Below, piece by piece: positions 50,465 to 58,942 of a stretch of 64,000 nucleotides of DNA. The stretch lies in assembly GCA_049718765.1 (NCBI GenBank), contig JBNARI010000007.1, positions 1 to 64,000 of the forward strand, read 5' to 3'. Each line of letters opens with the position of its first letter. The first letter of the stretch is position 1. Source of the DNA: JBNARI01 sp049718765. GTDB lineage: Bacteria; Bacillota; Sulfobacillia; DUMF01. The position numbers were made by a program, and so were the translations under genes. The notes below the pieces were generated by a model. The model worked only from the letters and a program-made list of their open reading frames with translations, did no database searches and was not told the DNA's origin.

Positions 50465-52290
50465 GCACTGGCAAACGGGTGTTACTCGCACCCTTGGACC
50501 CTGTGCACGATGTGGGGCTCAAGATGCTCAAGCGGGCTCTGGACCAGGCTGGATACGAGACCAGCCTTCTGCCACCCGATCTGCCTCCAGAGGAAATCGT
50601 GAAGGCCATGGTGGCGTACAAGCCCGACTACGCCCTGATAGGACGGACCCTTGGCTATGACCTTGAAAACGTGCTGGCACGCCTGGTAGACTTGGCTGAC
50701 GCGTCGGGGCTTAGGCCAGGCATGAAGCTCATTGTAGGCGGTATGCCAATAAAGCCAGAGCTCGCGGCGGAACTCGGGTTCGATGCCGGGTTTGGCCCCA
50801 ACACCACCGTCGAAGAAGTTGTGGCCTACCTCGAGGGAAGGCAAGTTGAGGCTGAACGTGGAAGGATTGCCAAGCAAAAGCCCAACATGGTCCAGGGGTT
50901 TTCTTATCAGTTCTTGGATAGTGAGATTGGCAAGCTCTGTTCCGAAATAGCCGACGAAGCGATCTGGTGGGCCGAGCAGCACACATCTCCCGGGGTGAAG
51001 CGCGCCCAAGTACGTCGGGAGATGATCCAGCTGCTGAGACAGGGGGAAATGGCGCAAGTTGAGGAGTTGCGCCGCGATTATGCGTCCCTCTGCGATTCGC
51101 TTATCAAGGTGTTCTACGAAACCGGGCAAAGCGTGGGCAAGACAAGGCTACTCACAGAAGACGAGGTGGCGTCGCTGGTGGCCTATGCCAAAGAGGCAGC
51201 ACAAAGGCTTGTCCCGCGTAAGCTCAGGCACACCAGGGAACGGCCTCTCGTTTTCACCCAATATGGCACTGGCTGCCCGTTCATGGACGTTGCTCACATC
51301 AAGGTAGCTGAAGCTTGGGGAGCAGATGGGGTTATCCACTTCGACCCTTCATGGGGTGCGAGGCACGAAGGGTTACTGGAAGGACACGTGAGCCACGAGG
51401 AGGATGGCTCTCCAATCACTTTCGACAACCTCAAGCTGATCAAGGAAAGCCTTATGCCGTGGACCTTGTGGCAGGTTAGGGCCCACAGAGGTCTCAACAC
51501 GCCTGAGACAGTGGTCCTTGCAGGCGAGTGCGGGGCTGACCTCACCAAGGTGAACATCGTGTATGGTTCCCTTGGCGCCGGCACTGACCCTGAGAGGCTA
51601 CTTGTAGATGGCACTGAATCTCTGCGCCTTGCGGCGCAGTATGGTTTGCCCTACGATGTGGTTACCAACGAGGAGCTTTGCGGTGTACCTGCATACAAAG
51701 CGTTCGCGGGCATGCTCATTGTGGCTACCATGGGCATTAAACTTGGTGGAAAGCCCATCCTGAAGCCCTTGTTCTGTTATTCCCCCGAGGTTCTCATTAA
51801 CGGCCAAATGGCGGACAACTATGTGGACTTCAACGCGGCCAAGGTTATGGCCCTGCGTAGCATCATCGCCGCCCCGGTGTGGCCAGGAGAGCCAGTGGGG
51901 TTCATGACCCACATGCCAGACAGGGTCCAGGCTTCTTGCACCACCATGCTCCACGCGTGTTTGGCTTCATCATTGGAAACTGTGGCGGTGACTATCTCGT
52001 CCTCGGACGAGGCTTTCTCTGGAGGGCCAATATCTGCCTCAAGTCGTGTGGATACCCTTAGGGCAGTGGCAGAAGGCATGAGGTTCTTTGGCAGGGCCCA
52101 CATAACGCCCACTAGCGAGTGCGAGAGGTTCAAGGAAGCCATTGTTGATGGGATCAGAAAAGTGCTTCAGCAGGTAAGGGCGCAGGGCTCGCTCCTCAGT
52201 GCCCTGTACGGTGGTGTACTGGGCAACAGGGAAGACGGGGTGTACCCCGGGAGGGCAGGTCGCCAAACGGTGTCCAAGAGGAGCAGTTGA
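50461..52290 (+). CDS. B12-dependent mutase related to OraE/KamE-KamD, with swapped domain order
   Basis: A 609-residue protein. Residues 1 to about 125 are a B12-binding Rossmann domain (DPVHDVGLKMLKRAL, LIVGGMPIKPELAAELGFDA, GFGPNTTVEE). Residues from about 260 are a TIM barrel that aligns with OraE (AEAWGADGVIHFDPSWGA, RHEGLLEGHVSHEEDGSPIT). In OraE the barrel is first and the B12 domain last; here the order is reversed. H16 would bind cobalt. In OraE and KamE the PLP lysine is 11 residues after this His; here that residue is Leu27. The Asp of the usual DxHxxG is one place further away (DPVH). So a B12 radical mutase is likely, but PLP-dependent aminomutase activity is doubtful. Confidence 0.82.
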   Translation: MSTGKRVLLAPLDPVHDVGLKMLKRALDQAGYETSLLPPDLPPEEIVKAMVAYKPDYALIGRTLGYDLENVLARLVDLADASGLRPGMKLIVGGMPIKPELAAELGFDAGFGPNTTVEEVVAYLEGRQVEAERGRIAKQKPNMVQGFSYQFLDSEIGKLCSEIADEAIWWAEQHTSPGVKRAQVRREMIQLLRQGEMAQVEELRRDYASLCDSLIKVFYETGQSVGKTRLLTEDEVASLVAYAKEAAQRLVPRKLRHTRERPLVFTQYGTGCPFMDVAHIKVAEAWGADGVIHFDPSWGARHEGLLEGHVSHEEDGSPITFDNLKLIKESLMPWTLWQVRAHRGLNTPETVVLAGECGADLTKVNIVYGSLGAGTDPERLLVDGTESLRLAAQYGLPYDVVTNEELCGVPAYKAFAGMLIVATMGIKLGGKPILKPLFCYSPEVLINGQMADNYVDFNAAKVMALRSIIAAPVWPGEPVGFMTHMPDRVQASCTTMLHACLASSLETVAVTISSSDEAFSGGPISASSRVDTLRAVAEGMRFFGRAHITPTSECERFKEAIVDGIRKVLQQVRAQGSLLSALYGGVLGNREDGVYPGRAGRQTVSKRSS

Positions 52291-52291
52291 C

Positions 52292-53317
52292 ATGGCAAGC
52301 TTGAGGATTGGATTTGCCGGGACTGCGAAGAACACGGGCAAGACCACCACCATGTCTGCCACGATGGAGGAGTTTTTGAGGCACGGGTGGAGACTGGGCT
52401 TGACCAGCATTGGCTATGACGGTGAAGACCTAGACAATGTAACCGGTTTGCCCAAGCCAAGGATATTCGCCCCCTCCGGCCTCATCGTGGCCACGGCGCT
52501 CCGTTGTATGGACCTGTCCAGCGCAGGGCTGACGGTTAAGGTAACTACCGACGTGTATACACCTTTAGGCCAAGTGGCCATTGCTGTGGTTAGCAGACCT
52601 GGGTTGGTGGTGCTTGCAGGGCCTTCCCATAGCCAGGGGCTGCTGCGGGCACTGGAGGGCATGGAAGCCGAAGGCGCTCAGGTTACCTTCATTGACGGCG
52701 CTTTCAACAGGATTTCGCCCATGAACGTAGCCCACGGAATGGTGCTGTGTACAGGGGCAGCGCGGGATACCAGGATCCCGGTGCTGGCTGAAGAAGCTGA
52801 AAGCGTGGAATATATCATGGGGTTGCCGGTGTGGGGCGAAGGCGGTTTGGTTAAGCTGAAGGGCGGCTGTCTCATGGGGGAAGAGCCTGGCGTGACTGAC
52901 GTTGAACTGGGAGACCGAGCGGGGGTTCTGGTGGAAGGGGTTGTGAGTCCTGTACCTTTGTCGTGGTTTCTTAGCAAGAACCATGAACGGTTCTTGGGTA
53001 AGTGGGTGGTATTTCAGGATTCCCTGAAGCTCATGGTGGGCGGAAAAGCTGCAGCGAACACCAAGGTTATAAGGGAGTTCCGGGAACTGGGCGTGGGCTT
53101 TGCCCTTCAACGTTCCCTGCGCCTGCTGGGGGTTAGCGTGAACCCGTTTTACCCTGAGAGGAAGGGGTCAGACGGCACCTTCGAGGCCAAGTACGTGAGC
53201 GCTTCTAAGCTCATGTCTGCATTCCGCAGCAGGCTCAAGGCGCCGGTGGTCAACGTTGTGCAGGACGGTGCCGAGGCGATCTACAGAAGCGCGCTGCAGC
53301 TAGTTGGGAATGGGTAG
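52292..53317 (+). CDS. P-loop ATPase resembling the aminomutase reactivase KamB
   Basis: A 341-residue protein with a Walker A-like GTAKNTGKTTT at the N terminus, then LTSIGYDGEDLDNVTGLPKP, APSGLIVATALRCMD and VTFIDGAFNRISPM. These resemble the ATPase subunit (KamB, OR-4) that reactivates B12-dependent aminomutases after cofactor damage. A KamC partner (MutS-like) is not encoded nearby. It starts one base after the mutase stop, so it very likely serves that enzyme. Confidence 0.78.
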   Translation: MASLRIGFAGTAKNTGKTTTMSATMEEFLRHGWRLGLTSIGYDGEDLDNVTGLPKPRIFAPSGLIVATALRCMDLSSAGLTVKVTTDVYTPLGQVAIAVVSRPGLVVLAGPSHSQGLLRALEGMEAEGAQVTFIDGAFNRISPMNVAHGMVLCTGAARDTRIPVLAEEAESVEYIMGLPVWGEGGLVKLKGGCLMGEEPGVTDVELGDRAGVLVEGVVSPVPLSWFLSKNHERFLGKWVVFQDSLKLMVGGKAAANTKVIREFRELGVGFALQRSLRLLGVSVNPFYPERKGSDGTFEAKYVSASKLMSAFRSRLKAPVVNVVQDGAEAIYRSALQLVGNG

Positions 53318-53881
53318 GTGCCATCCCGGAGGAAGTCTTAGCCTGAACGTACCCCTGCCTATCCACTCGTATTCAATGGTGGAGCTGTAAGGCTCAAACA
53401 CTCTGACCACATCAGGGTTGCGCGTGACAAGATGGACGCAATAAAAGTCAAGGAAGTACAGTGGATCCAGGAACGCGTTTGATCTTATCAGCACTGACAG
53501 GTGGGGTGGAGGCTTTGGGCCATACCCTGCGCTCACTGGCCATGCAGGTCGGGCTTGCTGGTGGAGCATCAAGGGGTTGGCGTAAAACACAGACAGCCTT
53601 CCCGTAGCTGAAACCCGGGAGCCCGCGCTCAAAAGCGTTGAGCTCTCGAATTCATCTCTGCCAAAGGAGCTTTTTATTGGGACCCCATTGGAGAGCAAGC
53701 ACATCTCAACGTATGAGTTTGCCTCAAGGAGCACGTCACGCCTAGAGAACAGCTCAGCGCCAAGTAGCATGGAGATTCTCTCCAGCTCAGGGGTGGTAAT
53801 ATAATATTCTTCGACAGCCGACGCAGGTGAAAGTGCTTGCTGCGTTGGGGGGAGGCGCTGGCTGATTCGGGTAATCCGCAT
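53300..53881 (-). CDS. Hypothetical protein
   Basis: A 193-residue frame filling the gap between the reactivase and rluB. Its composition is protein-like (ELERISMLLGAELFSRRDVL, VLIRSNAFLDPLYFLDFYCV), but I recognise no family, signal peptide or membrane segment. ATG 53881 has only a weak ribosome-binding site. Its 3' end overlaps the reactivase by 18 bases, and its 5' end overlaps the likely true start of rluB on the other strand. It could be real or spurious. Confidence 0.5.
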   Translation of the reverse strand: MRITRISQRLPPTQQALSPASAVEEYYITTPELERISMLLGAELFSRRDVLLEANSYVEMCLLSNGVPIKSSFGRDEFESSTLLSAGSRVSATGRLSVFYANPLMLHQQARPAWPVSAGYGPKPPPHLSVLIRSNAFLDPLYFLDFYCVHLVTRNPDVVRVFEPYSSTIEYEWIGRGTFRLRLPPGWHLPIPN

Positions 53882-54614
53882 CAACAAGTTCTTGAGCTCT
53901 TGTGGGATATGCTCCAGGCGTCAGGCAGATGAGCTGATACAAGCTGGGCGAGTCAAGCTAAACGGAGTGGTCGTGGTCCAGCCCGGGTTGAAGGTTGATC
54001 CTCACGCCGACGTGGTGGAGGTGGACGGGCAAAGGGTTGAACCCCAGGGCTCGAGCGTAATTGTGGCAATGTACAAGCCAAAGGGTGTGCTGAGTACGTG
54101 CAGGGACCCCTTTGGAAGGCCTACAGTGCTGGATGTGCTGGAGCAGTCGAAGGTGCGGGTCCCTGGCCGCGTGTACCCAGTTGGTAGGCTTGACAAGGAT
54201 TCGGAAGGCCTCATCCTGCTGACCAACGACGGTGAACTCGCAAACATCCTAATGCATCCCCGGTACGGGGTGAAGAAGGTGTACCTTGCGCAGGTGAGAG
54301 GCGTTCCAACCAGTCACGCCCTTGAGGCACTCAAGAACGGGGTTTCAGTTGAGGGGGCGATCTGCAAGGCTGCGGAGGTGAAGCTGCTTTCGGCAGGAAG
54401 GCAAAGGGCGGAGCTGGAGCTGGTAATGCATGAGGGGCGAAAAAGGGAAATACGCCTCATGTGTCAGGCAATTGGCCATCCAGTGCTGAACTTGAAAAGA
54501 GTGCAAATTGGGCCTGTGAGGCTTGGCCAAATGCAGCCGGGGGAAGTGAGATCCCTTACACCGGAGGAATTGGCAAGCATCAGGCAATTGAAGAAGGGGA
54601 GGCCGACGCGGTGA
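53862..54614 (+). CDS. rluB: Pseudouridine synthase RluB type, with a non-standard start
   Basis: A pseudouridine synthase with an S4 domain and catalytic domain (PVGRLDKDSEGLILLTNDGE, with the catalytic Asp in RLDKDSEG). The first standard start, TTG 53892, would begin MSSCGICSRR and lose the first S4 strand. Codons before it encode IRINKFL, which fits RluB families (RxxKFLAxxGxxSRR). The only starts in frame that retain it are CTG 53862, ATT 53865 or ATC codons; CTG 53862 lies seven bases after GGGGGGAGG. It overlaps the NAPRTase-type gene by four bases at its end. Confidence 0.85.
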   Translation: MIRVIRINKFLSSCGICSRRQADELIQAGRVKLNGVVVVQPGLKVDPHADVVEVDGQRVEPQGSSVIVAMYKPKGVLSTCRDPFGRPTVLDVLEQSKVRVPGRVYPVGRLDKDSEGLILLTNDGELANILMHPRYGVKKVYLAQVRGVPTSHALEALKNGVSVEGAICKAAEVKLLSAGRQRAELELVMHEGRKREIRLMCQAIGHPVLNLKRVQIGPVRLGQMQPGEVRSLTPEELASIRQLKKGRPTR

Positions 54615-55633
54615 GGACACTGGCAGAATTGGAATCCTTTTCTGTCGAGGCGGGAAGGCTGTTCTCGGCAACTCATGAGGAAATCATGTCGGGTGCCACC
54701 ACAGATGTCTACTTCATCAAGACTTACGAGATCTTGAAGGACCAGGGCTTGGAGAACGTGAGGGTTGTGGCTGAAATATTCTCCTCTGGCCCAGGAGTGA
54801 TGGCCGGTACCCAAGAATGCCTAACCCTGTTGAAGGGAAGACCTGTTGCAGTTGAAGCTCTCCCTGAGGGTGTAACCTTCGAGGATCACGAGGTTGTGAT
54901 GAGGATCGAGGGACCTTATGGGGAATTCGGGGTATACGAAACCGCGCTCTTGGGCATTTTGGCAAGCAGTTGTGGCTGGGCAAAGGCAGCCAGGGAATGC
55001 CGCAAGGCGGCTGGCGACGTCCCCTTCTTCTGCTTCGGGGCCCGACACGTCCACCCTGCCGTAGCGCCGGTCATGGAGCGAGCTGCGGTGATTGGCGGAG
55101 CCAACGGCTGTTCCTGCGTGCTGGCAGCGAAGCTCCTGGGAATTCCTGCTACGGGCACCATTCCCCATGCGGTTGTCTTGATCGTTGGGGATACTGTGAG
55201 GACCGCCCAGGTCTACGACCGGGTGATGCCGGACGGTTCCAAGCGCATCATCCTGGTGGACACCTTCAAGGACGAAGCTGAGGAAGCTTTGAGGGTGGCT
55301 GGAGCACTGGGTCAGAGGCTGGAAGGAGTACGCTTGGACACTCCGGGCGAGCGGGGCGGAGTCACCCCGGCGCTTGTGAGGGAAGTTAGGGCAAGGCTTG
55401 ACCAGGCAGGCTTTGGCCATGTGAAGATTTTCGTTTCAGGGGGTGTGACCCCCGAAAGGATTCCAGCGCTGGTGGCTGCAGGTGCAAGCGCCTTTGGGAT
55501 CGGCAGCTACATTTCGGGAGCCAAGCCCATAGACATGACCATGGATATCAAGGAAATTGAGGGGCGCCCTGTGGCAAAGCGCGGCAGGATCCCTGGAAGA
55601 ACGCCAAATCCCAGACTAGTCCGGGTCATGTGA
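54611..55633 (+). CDS. Nicotinate phosphoribosyltransferase-type enzyme
   Basis: A 340-residue type II phosphoribosyltransferase (NAPRTase/QAPRTase fold) that makes nicotinate mononucleotide in NAD salvage. YETALLGILASSCGWAKAA, FCFGARHVHPAVAPVMERAA, GTIPHAVVLIVGDT and VKIFVSGGVTPERIPALVAA correspond to the barrel and phosphate-binding segments. GTG 54611 overlaps the rluB stop (GTGA). About 340 residues is short for classical NAPRTase but fits the compact bacterial/archaeal branch. Confidence 0.9.
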   Translation: MRTLAELESFSVEAGRLFSATHEEIMSGATTDVYFIKTYEILKDQGLENVRVVAEIFSSGPGVMAGTQECLTLLKGRPVAVEALPEGVTFEDHEVVMRIEGPYGEFGVYETALLGILASSCGWAKAARECRKAAGDVPFFCFGARHVHPAVAPVMERAAVIGGANGCSCVLAAKLLGIPATGTIPHAVVLIVGDTVRTAQVYDRVMPDGSKRIILVDTFKDEAEEALRVAGALGQRLEGVRLDTPGERGGVTPALVREVRARLDQAGFGHVKIFVSGGVTPERIPALVAAGASAFGIGSYISGAKPIDMTMDIKEIEGRPVAKRGRIPGRTPNPRLVRVM

Positions 55634-55701
55634 TGTCATTCCAGTTGCCTTTTTGAGCAAGACTAGTGCTCAGTAGGTGATGCGGAGAGGCTGGCTCTGG
55701 G

Positions 55702-56187
55702 TTGAGTCGTAAACAACGCAGGCGTTTGAGGGAAAGAAAGCGCCTTTTGGCGGTCGCCGAGGGGGCGCTGGTCAGTGAGTGCTTGCTGCTAGTGGCGCTT
55801 ACAGCTGTGGTCCAAGTGCTACTGCTTGTACCCAGCGTTAGGGTGAGGTTGAGCATGGTGGACTCCCAAGAAGGCTTGGCCTTGGCGGATGAAACCTGGG
55901 GGTTGGGCTGGCTTGGCCTCAGTCGGGGTACAATTATGGTGAGCCCAGTTGTGGGCGGGGACAGCGCTGCCGTGGTGATGGTCAACGGCAAACCCCGGGC
56001 TGAAGTGGGGGTGTCAGGGAGAGTAGCGCTGCAGGTTGGGGATCTGGACTTGGTCACAGCAAGGGGTGGATGGTTACTAGTAACCGGTACCCCGGGGAAC
56101 ATAATGTCACCACGTCCTGGCCAAATAATCACAGAGGCAGGATTTCGTGTAAGGATTGTGCGCAAAAAAGAGGAAACTGGACAATAA
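55702..56187 (+). CDS. Hypothetical membrane-anchored protein
   Basis: A 161-residue protein with a basic N terminus (SRKQRRRLRERKR), one membrane helix (ECLLLVALTAVVQVLLLVPS) and an extracytoplasmic beta-rich domain (LALADETWGLGWLGL, VGVSGRVALQVGDLDLV). The function is unknown; I recognise no domain. TTG 55702 is a plausible start. It lies between the NAPRTase gene and plsC. Confidence 0.7.
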   Translation: MSRKQRRRLRERKRLLAVAEGALVSECLLLVALTAVVQVLLLVPSVRVRLSMVDSQEGLALADETWGLGWLGLSRGTIMVSPVVGGDSAAVVMVNGKPRAEVGVSGRVALQVGDLDLVTARGGWLLVTGTPGNIMSPRPGQIITEAGFRVRIVRKKEETGQ

Positions 56188-56241
56188 CGTCGAAAATGCA
56201 CTTGAGTGCGAACATAAAACTGAGGTATCGGTGGCGTTTGT

Positions 56242-56802
56242 GTGTTTTACAGCGCAGTAAAGGCAATTTTCAAAACGTATCTTGATCTGACCCTGAAACC
56301 TGAGGTTGTAGGCGCAGAGCATATTCCACAACAGGGACCGGCCATTGTTTGTGCGAACCACCTGCACTGGCTTGACCCCGTGTTGATTGCTTGTTACATT
56401 CCCCGGCAGGTACACTTCATGGCTAAACGCGAGCTTTTCCAAATTCCCGTGTTTGCTCAGGTCCTCAGAGCCCTTGGTGCCTTTCCAGTGAACCGCGGCA
56501 AGGCGGATAGGTCTGCAATAAGGACTGCGCTGGCAATGCTAGCTGAGGGCAAAGTTCTGGGCATATTTCCTGAGGGTACCAGGAGCAGCACCGGTGAGCT
56601 GGGTGAGTTTTTTGACGGCACTGCGTTGCTTGCGTTCAAGAGCGGCGCTCCGGTGGTTCCAGCAGCCATTACCGGGAGTTACAGTGAAAGGCAGATTTGC
56701 CTGAGGTTCGGCATGCCCCTGAGGGCGAAGGAATTGGGGATAACTGAGGTCAAGGAAATGACACTGCTAATTAGGCAGCAAGTGGAAGGGTTGACCAAGT
56801 GA
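56242..56802 (+). CDS. plsC: 1-acyl-sn-glycerol-3-phosphate acyltransferase
   Basis: A 186-residue PlsC that makes phosphatidic acid from lysophosphatidic acid. NHLHWLDP is the catalytic NHX4D motif. KRELFQIPVFAQVLRALGAF, FPEGTRS and PVVPAAITGS are motifs II-IV. GTG 56242 begins MFYSAVKAIF. Its stop overlaps the ispH-rpsA start, an arrangement common in Clostridia (often cmk-plsC-ispH-rpsA); no cmk is present immediately upstream. Confidence 0.95.
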   Translation: MFYSAVKAIFKTYLDLTLKPEVVGAEHIPQQGPAIVCANHLHWLDPVLIACYIPRQVHFMAKRELFQIPVFAQVLRALGAFPVNRGKADRSAIRTALAMLAEGKVLGIFPEGTRSSTGELGEFFDGTALLAFKSGAPVVPAAITGSYSERQICLRFGMPLRAKELGITEVKEMTLLIRQQVEGLTK

Positions 56803-58787
56803 CTGCTGGCTTGGAAAGGAAAGTGTTGGTTTCAAAGCATGCTGGCTTTTGCCCCGGAGTGAGGCGGGCAATAGTGCTAGCAAAGGAGGCCGTGGCTACT
56901 GCAGGCGGGCACAAAGTTTTTTCCCTTGGGGCACTGATCAACAACCCTTTGGTGATTGAGGAGTTGAAATCTGCTGGGATAGAGATTGCCGATTCGCCAG
57001 AGCAAGCGGCAGGGGAGGTGGTTGTCATCCGGGCACACGGAGTGGCGCCCGAGGTGATGGAGCGCTGCAAGAAACTTTGTCACCGGGTTGTTGATGCCAC
57101 TTGTCCGTTTGTAGCCAAAGCCCAGGAATGTGCCGCTGAGTTTAGCAGTCGAGGTCTTCCCGTAATAGTGGTTGGGGACAGGCACCACCCCGAGGTGCTG
57201 GGAATCCTGGGCCATTGCGGGGAAGCAACGGTAATCCAGGGATTGGAAGAAGCAGCAAGCGCACACCTGCCTAGGCGCGCTGGGCTGGTAGCCCAAACTA
57301 CGTTTGACGTGGAGGAACTGGAAGCGGTGGTAGGTGTGCTTAAGGAGAGGGGCATCGAGCTGGAGGTGGCCCAAACCGTCTGCGAAGCTACCCGCGCGCG
57401 CCAGGAAGCAGTGAGGCAGCTTGCTCGAAAGTGCGACGTCATGCTGGTTATTGGGGGCGCTTCGAGCGCCAACACAAGGCGGCTCGTTGATATAGCCAGG
57501 AAGACTGGCTGCAGAACCTATCTGGTGGGAAGTGCGGCCGAAGTTCAGCCTGACTGGTTCTCATATGCAGGACTGATCTGCATTGCGGCCGGGGCTTCTA
57601 CACCGGACGGCGTCATAAAGGAGGTCGCGGGCAAGGTGGAAGAGATGACTAAGCAGGATGTTCCCGAGGTTGCCAGTGGGGCACCACAGGAAGGTCAAAT
57701 CTACGACGAGTCTATGAAGACGCCCAACGAAGGAGACATTCTGGAAGGCAAGGTGGTCTCTGTCGATGAGAACGGCGCTCTTATAGACATTGGGTACAAG
57801 TCAGAAGGGATTGTGCCTCCCTCTGAGTTGTCCCGGCGGAACCTGAGGCCACAGGATGTAGTCAAGCCCGGGGACACCATCCACGTCATGGTGCTGAGCG
57901 TGGACAAGAACCAGGAGGGCGTCATAAAGCTGTCTAAACGGCGTGCAGACGAGGCGCTGGCCTGGGACAGATTGGAACAGGCCAAGCAAGCCGGTACTGT
58001 CATCGAAGCCGAAGCAATCCAACAGGTGAAAGGCGGGCTTGTGGTTGACGTTGGTGTGAGGGGCTTTGTGCCTGCCTCTCAGGTAGAGAGGGGCTTTGTG
58101 CAAGACCTGAGCAAGTATGTCGGTACTAAGCTGCGTCTTAAAGTGTTGGAAGTCGACAAGGCCAGGAACCGCGTGGTGCTGTCCCAAAGGGTAGTATTGG
58201 AGGAAGAGAGGGAAAGGAAGCGGCAGGAGACCTGGCAGAGTCTTCAAGAAGGGCAAGTCAGGCATGGCGTGGTCAAGGGTATCACGGACTTCGGTGTTTT
58301 CGTTGACATTGGTGGTGTGGATGGTCTGCTCCACATTTCTGAGCTCTCCTGGGGTAGGGTGAAGCACCCCTCTGAGGTTGTGAAGGAAGGCCAGGAACTG
58401 GACGTCATGGTTCTCCGGGTGGACAGGGACAAGGGGCGCATCTCCCTGGGCCTAAAACAAATACTACCAGACCCCTGGACCACAGTTGCTAACAAGTACC
58501 CTGAGGGCTCTGTAGTAGAGGGCAGGGTTACCAGGATTGCACCGTTCGGTGCCTTCGTTGAGCTTGAGCCGGGGGTAGAAGGACTCGTTCACATTTCCGA
58601 AATGGCTGATTATCGGGTTTCCAAGCCGGAAGACGTGGTGTCTCCTGGTCAATCCGTGCGAGTCATGGTACTGCGAGTCAAGCCCGAGGAAAAGAGGATC
58701 AGTTTGTCCATAAGACAAGCGGATGGGGCGGTGGCCCAAGACCCGGCAAGGGAAGAGGCAGCAGCAAGCGCAGATCAGGTTGAATAG
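56799..58787 (+). CDS. ispH: Fused IspH (HMBPP reductase) and ribosomal protein S1
   Basis: A 662-residue fusion. Residues 1-285 are IspH, which makes IPP and DMAPP from HMBPP through a [4Fe-4S] cluster. Its three ligand cysteines are in AGFCPGVRRAI, DATCPFV and TVCEATRARQ. From about residue 305 come four S1 RNA-binding domains, for example GDILEGKVVSVDENGALIDI and GQVRHGVVKGITDFGVFVDI. Such bifunctional fusions are known in Clostridia. GTG 56799 overlaps the plsC stop. A hairpin terminator follows. Confidence 0.96.
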   Translation: MTAGLERKVLVSKHAGFCPGVRRAIVLAKEAVATAGGHKVFSLGALINNPLVIEELKSAGIEIADSPEQAAGEVVVIRAHGVAPEVMERCKKLCHRVVDATCPFVAKAQECAAEFSSRGLPVIVVGDRHHPEVLGILGHCGEATVIQGLEEAASAHLPRRAGLVAQTTFDVEELEAVVGVLKERGIELEVAQTVCEATRARQEAVRQLARKCDVMLVIGGASSANTRRLVDIARKTGCRTYLVGSAAEVQPDWFSYAGLICIAAGASTPDGVIKEVAGKVEEMTKQDVPEVASGAPQEGQIYDESMKTPNEGDILEGKVVSVDENGALIDIGYKSEGIVPPSELSRRNLRPQDVVKPGDTIHVMVLSVDKNQEGVIKLSKRRADEALAWDRLEQAKQAGTVIEAEAIQQVKGGLVVDVGVRGFVPASQVERGFVQDLSKYVGTKLRLKVLEVDKARNRVVLSQRVVLEEERERKRQETWQSLQEGQVRHGVVKGITDFGVFVDIGGVDGLLHISELSWGRVKHPSEVVKEGQELDVMVLRVDRDKGRISLGLKQILPDPWTTVANKYPEGSVVEGRVTRIAPFGAFVELEPGVEGLVHISEMADYRVSKPEDVVSPGQSVRVMVLRVKPEEKRISLSIRQADGAVAQDPAREEAAASADQVE

Positions 58788-58822
58788 GTGAACGCAGCAG
58801 GTCCCAGGGTAACGGACGGGCC

Positions 58823-58856
58823 AAGCCGAGGAGAGCTGCCTCGGCTTGTTATATTG
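58823..58856 (+). terminator. Rho-independent terminator after ispH-rpsA
   Basis: AAGCCGAGG (58823-58831) pairs with CCTCGGCTT (58839-58847) around a seven-base loop, followed by GTTATATT. It lies about 35 bases after the stop codon. Confidence 0.8.
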
Positions 58857-58865
58857 TAAAATTGA

Positions 58866-58882
58866 TGTCAGATTATCTGACA
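58866..58882 (+). promoter_or_regulatory. GlnR/TnrA-type operator
   Basis: TGTCAGATTATCTGACA matches the GlnR consensus TGTNAN7TNACA perfectly and is an inverted repeat. It lies 61 bases before the MerR/GlnR start and next to a promoter-like TTGATG (58862-58867) with AACTAT (58884-58889). This position would let GlnR repress its own operon when nitrogen is plentiful. Confidence 0.8.
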
Positions 58883-58942
58883 TAACTATTGCCTTGAGCT
58901 TGATCTGTAGGTAAACTTGACACAGGCCGTGGGGGGATTGCT

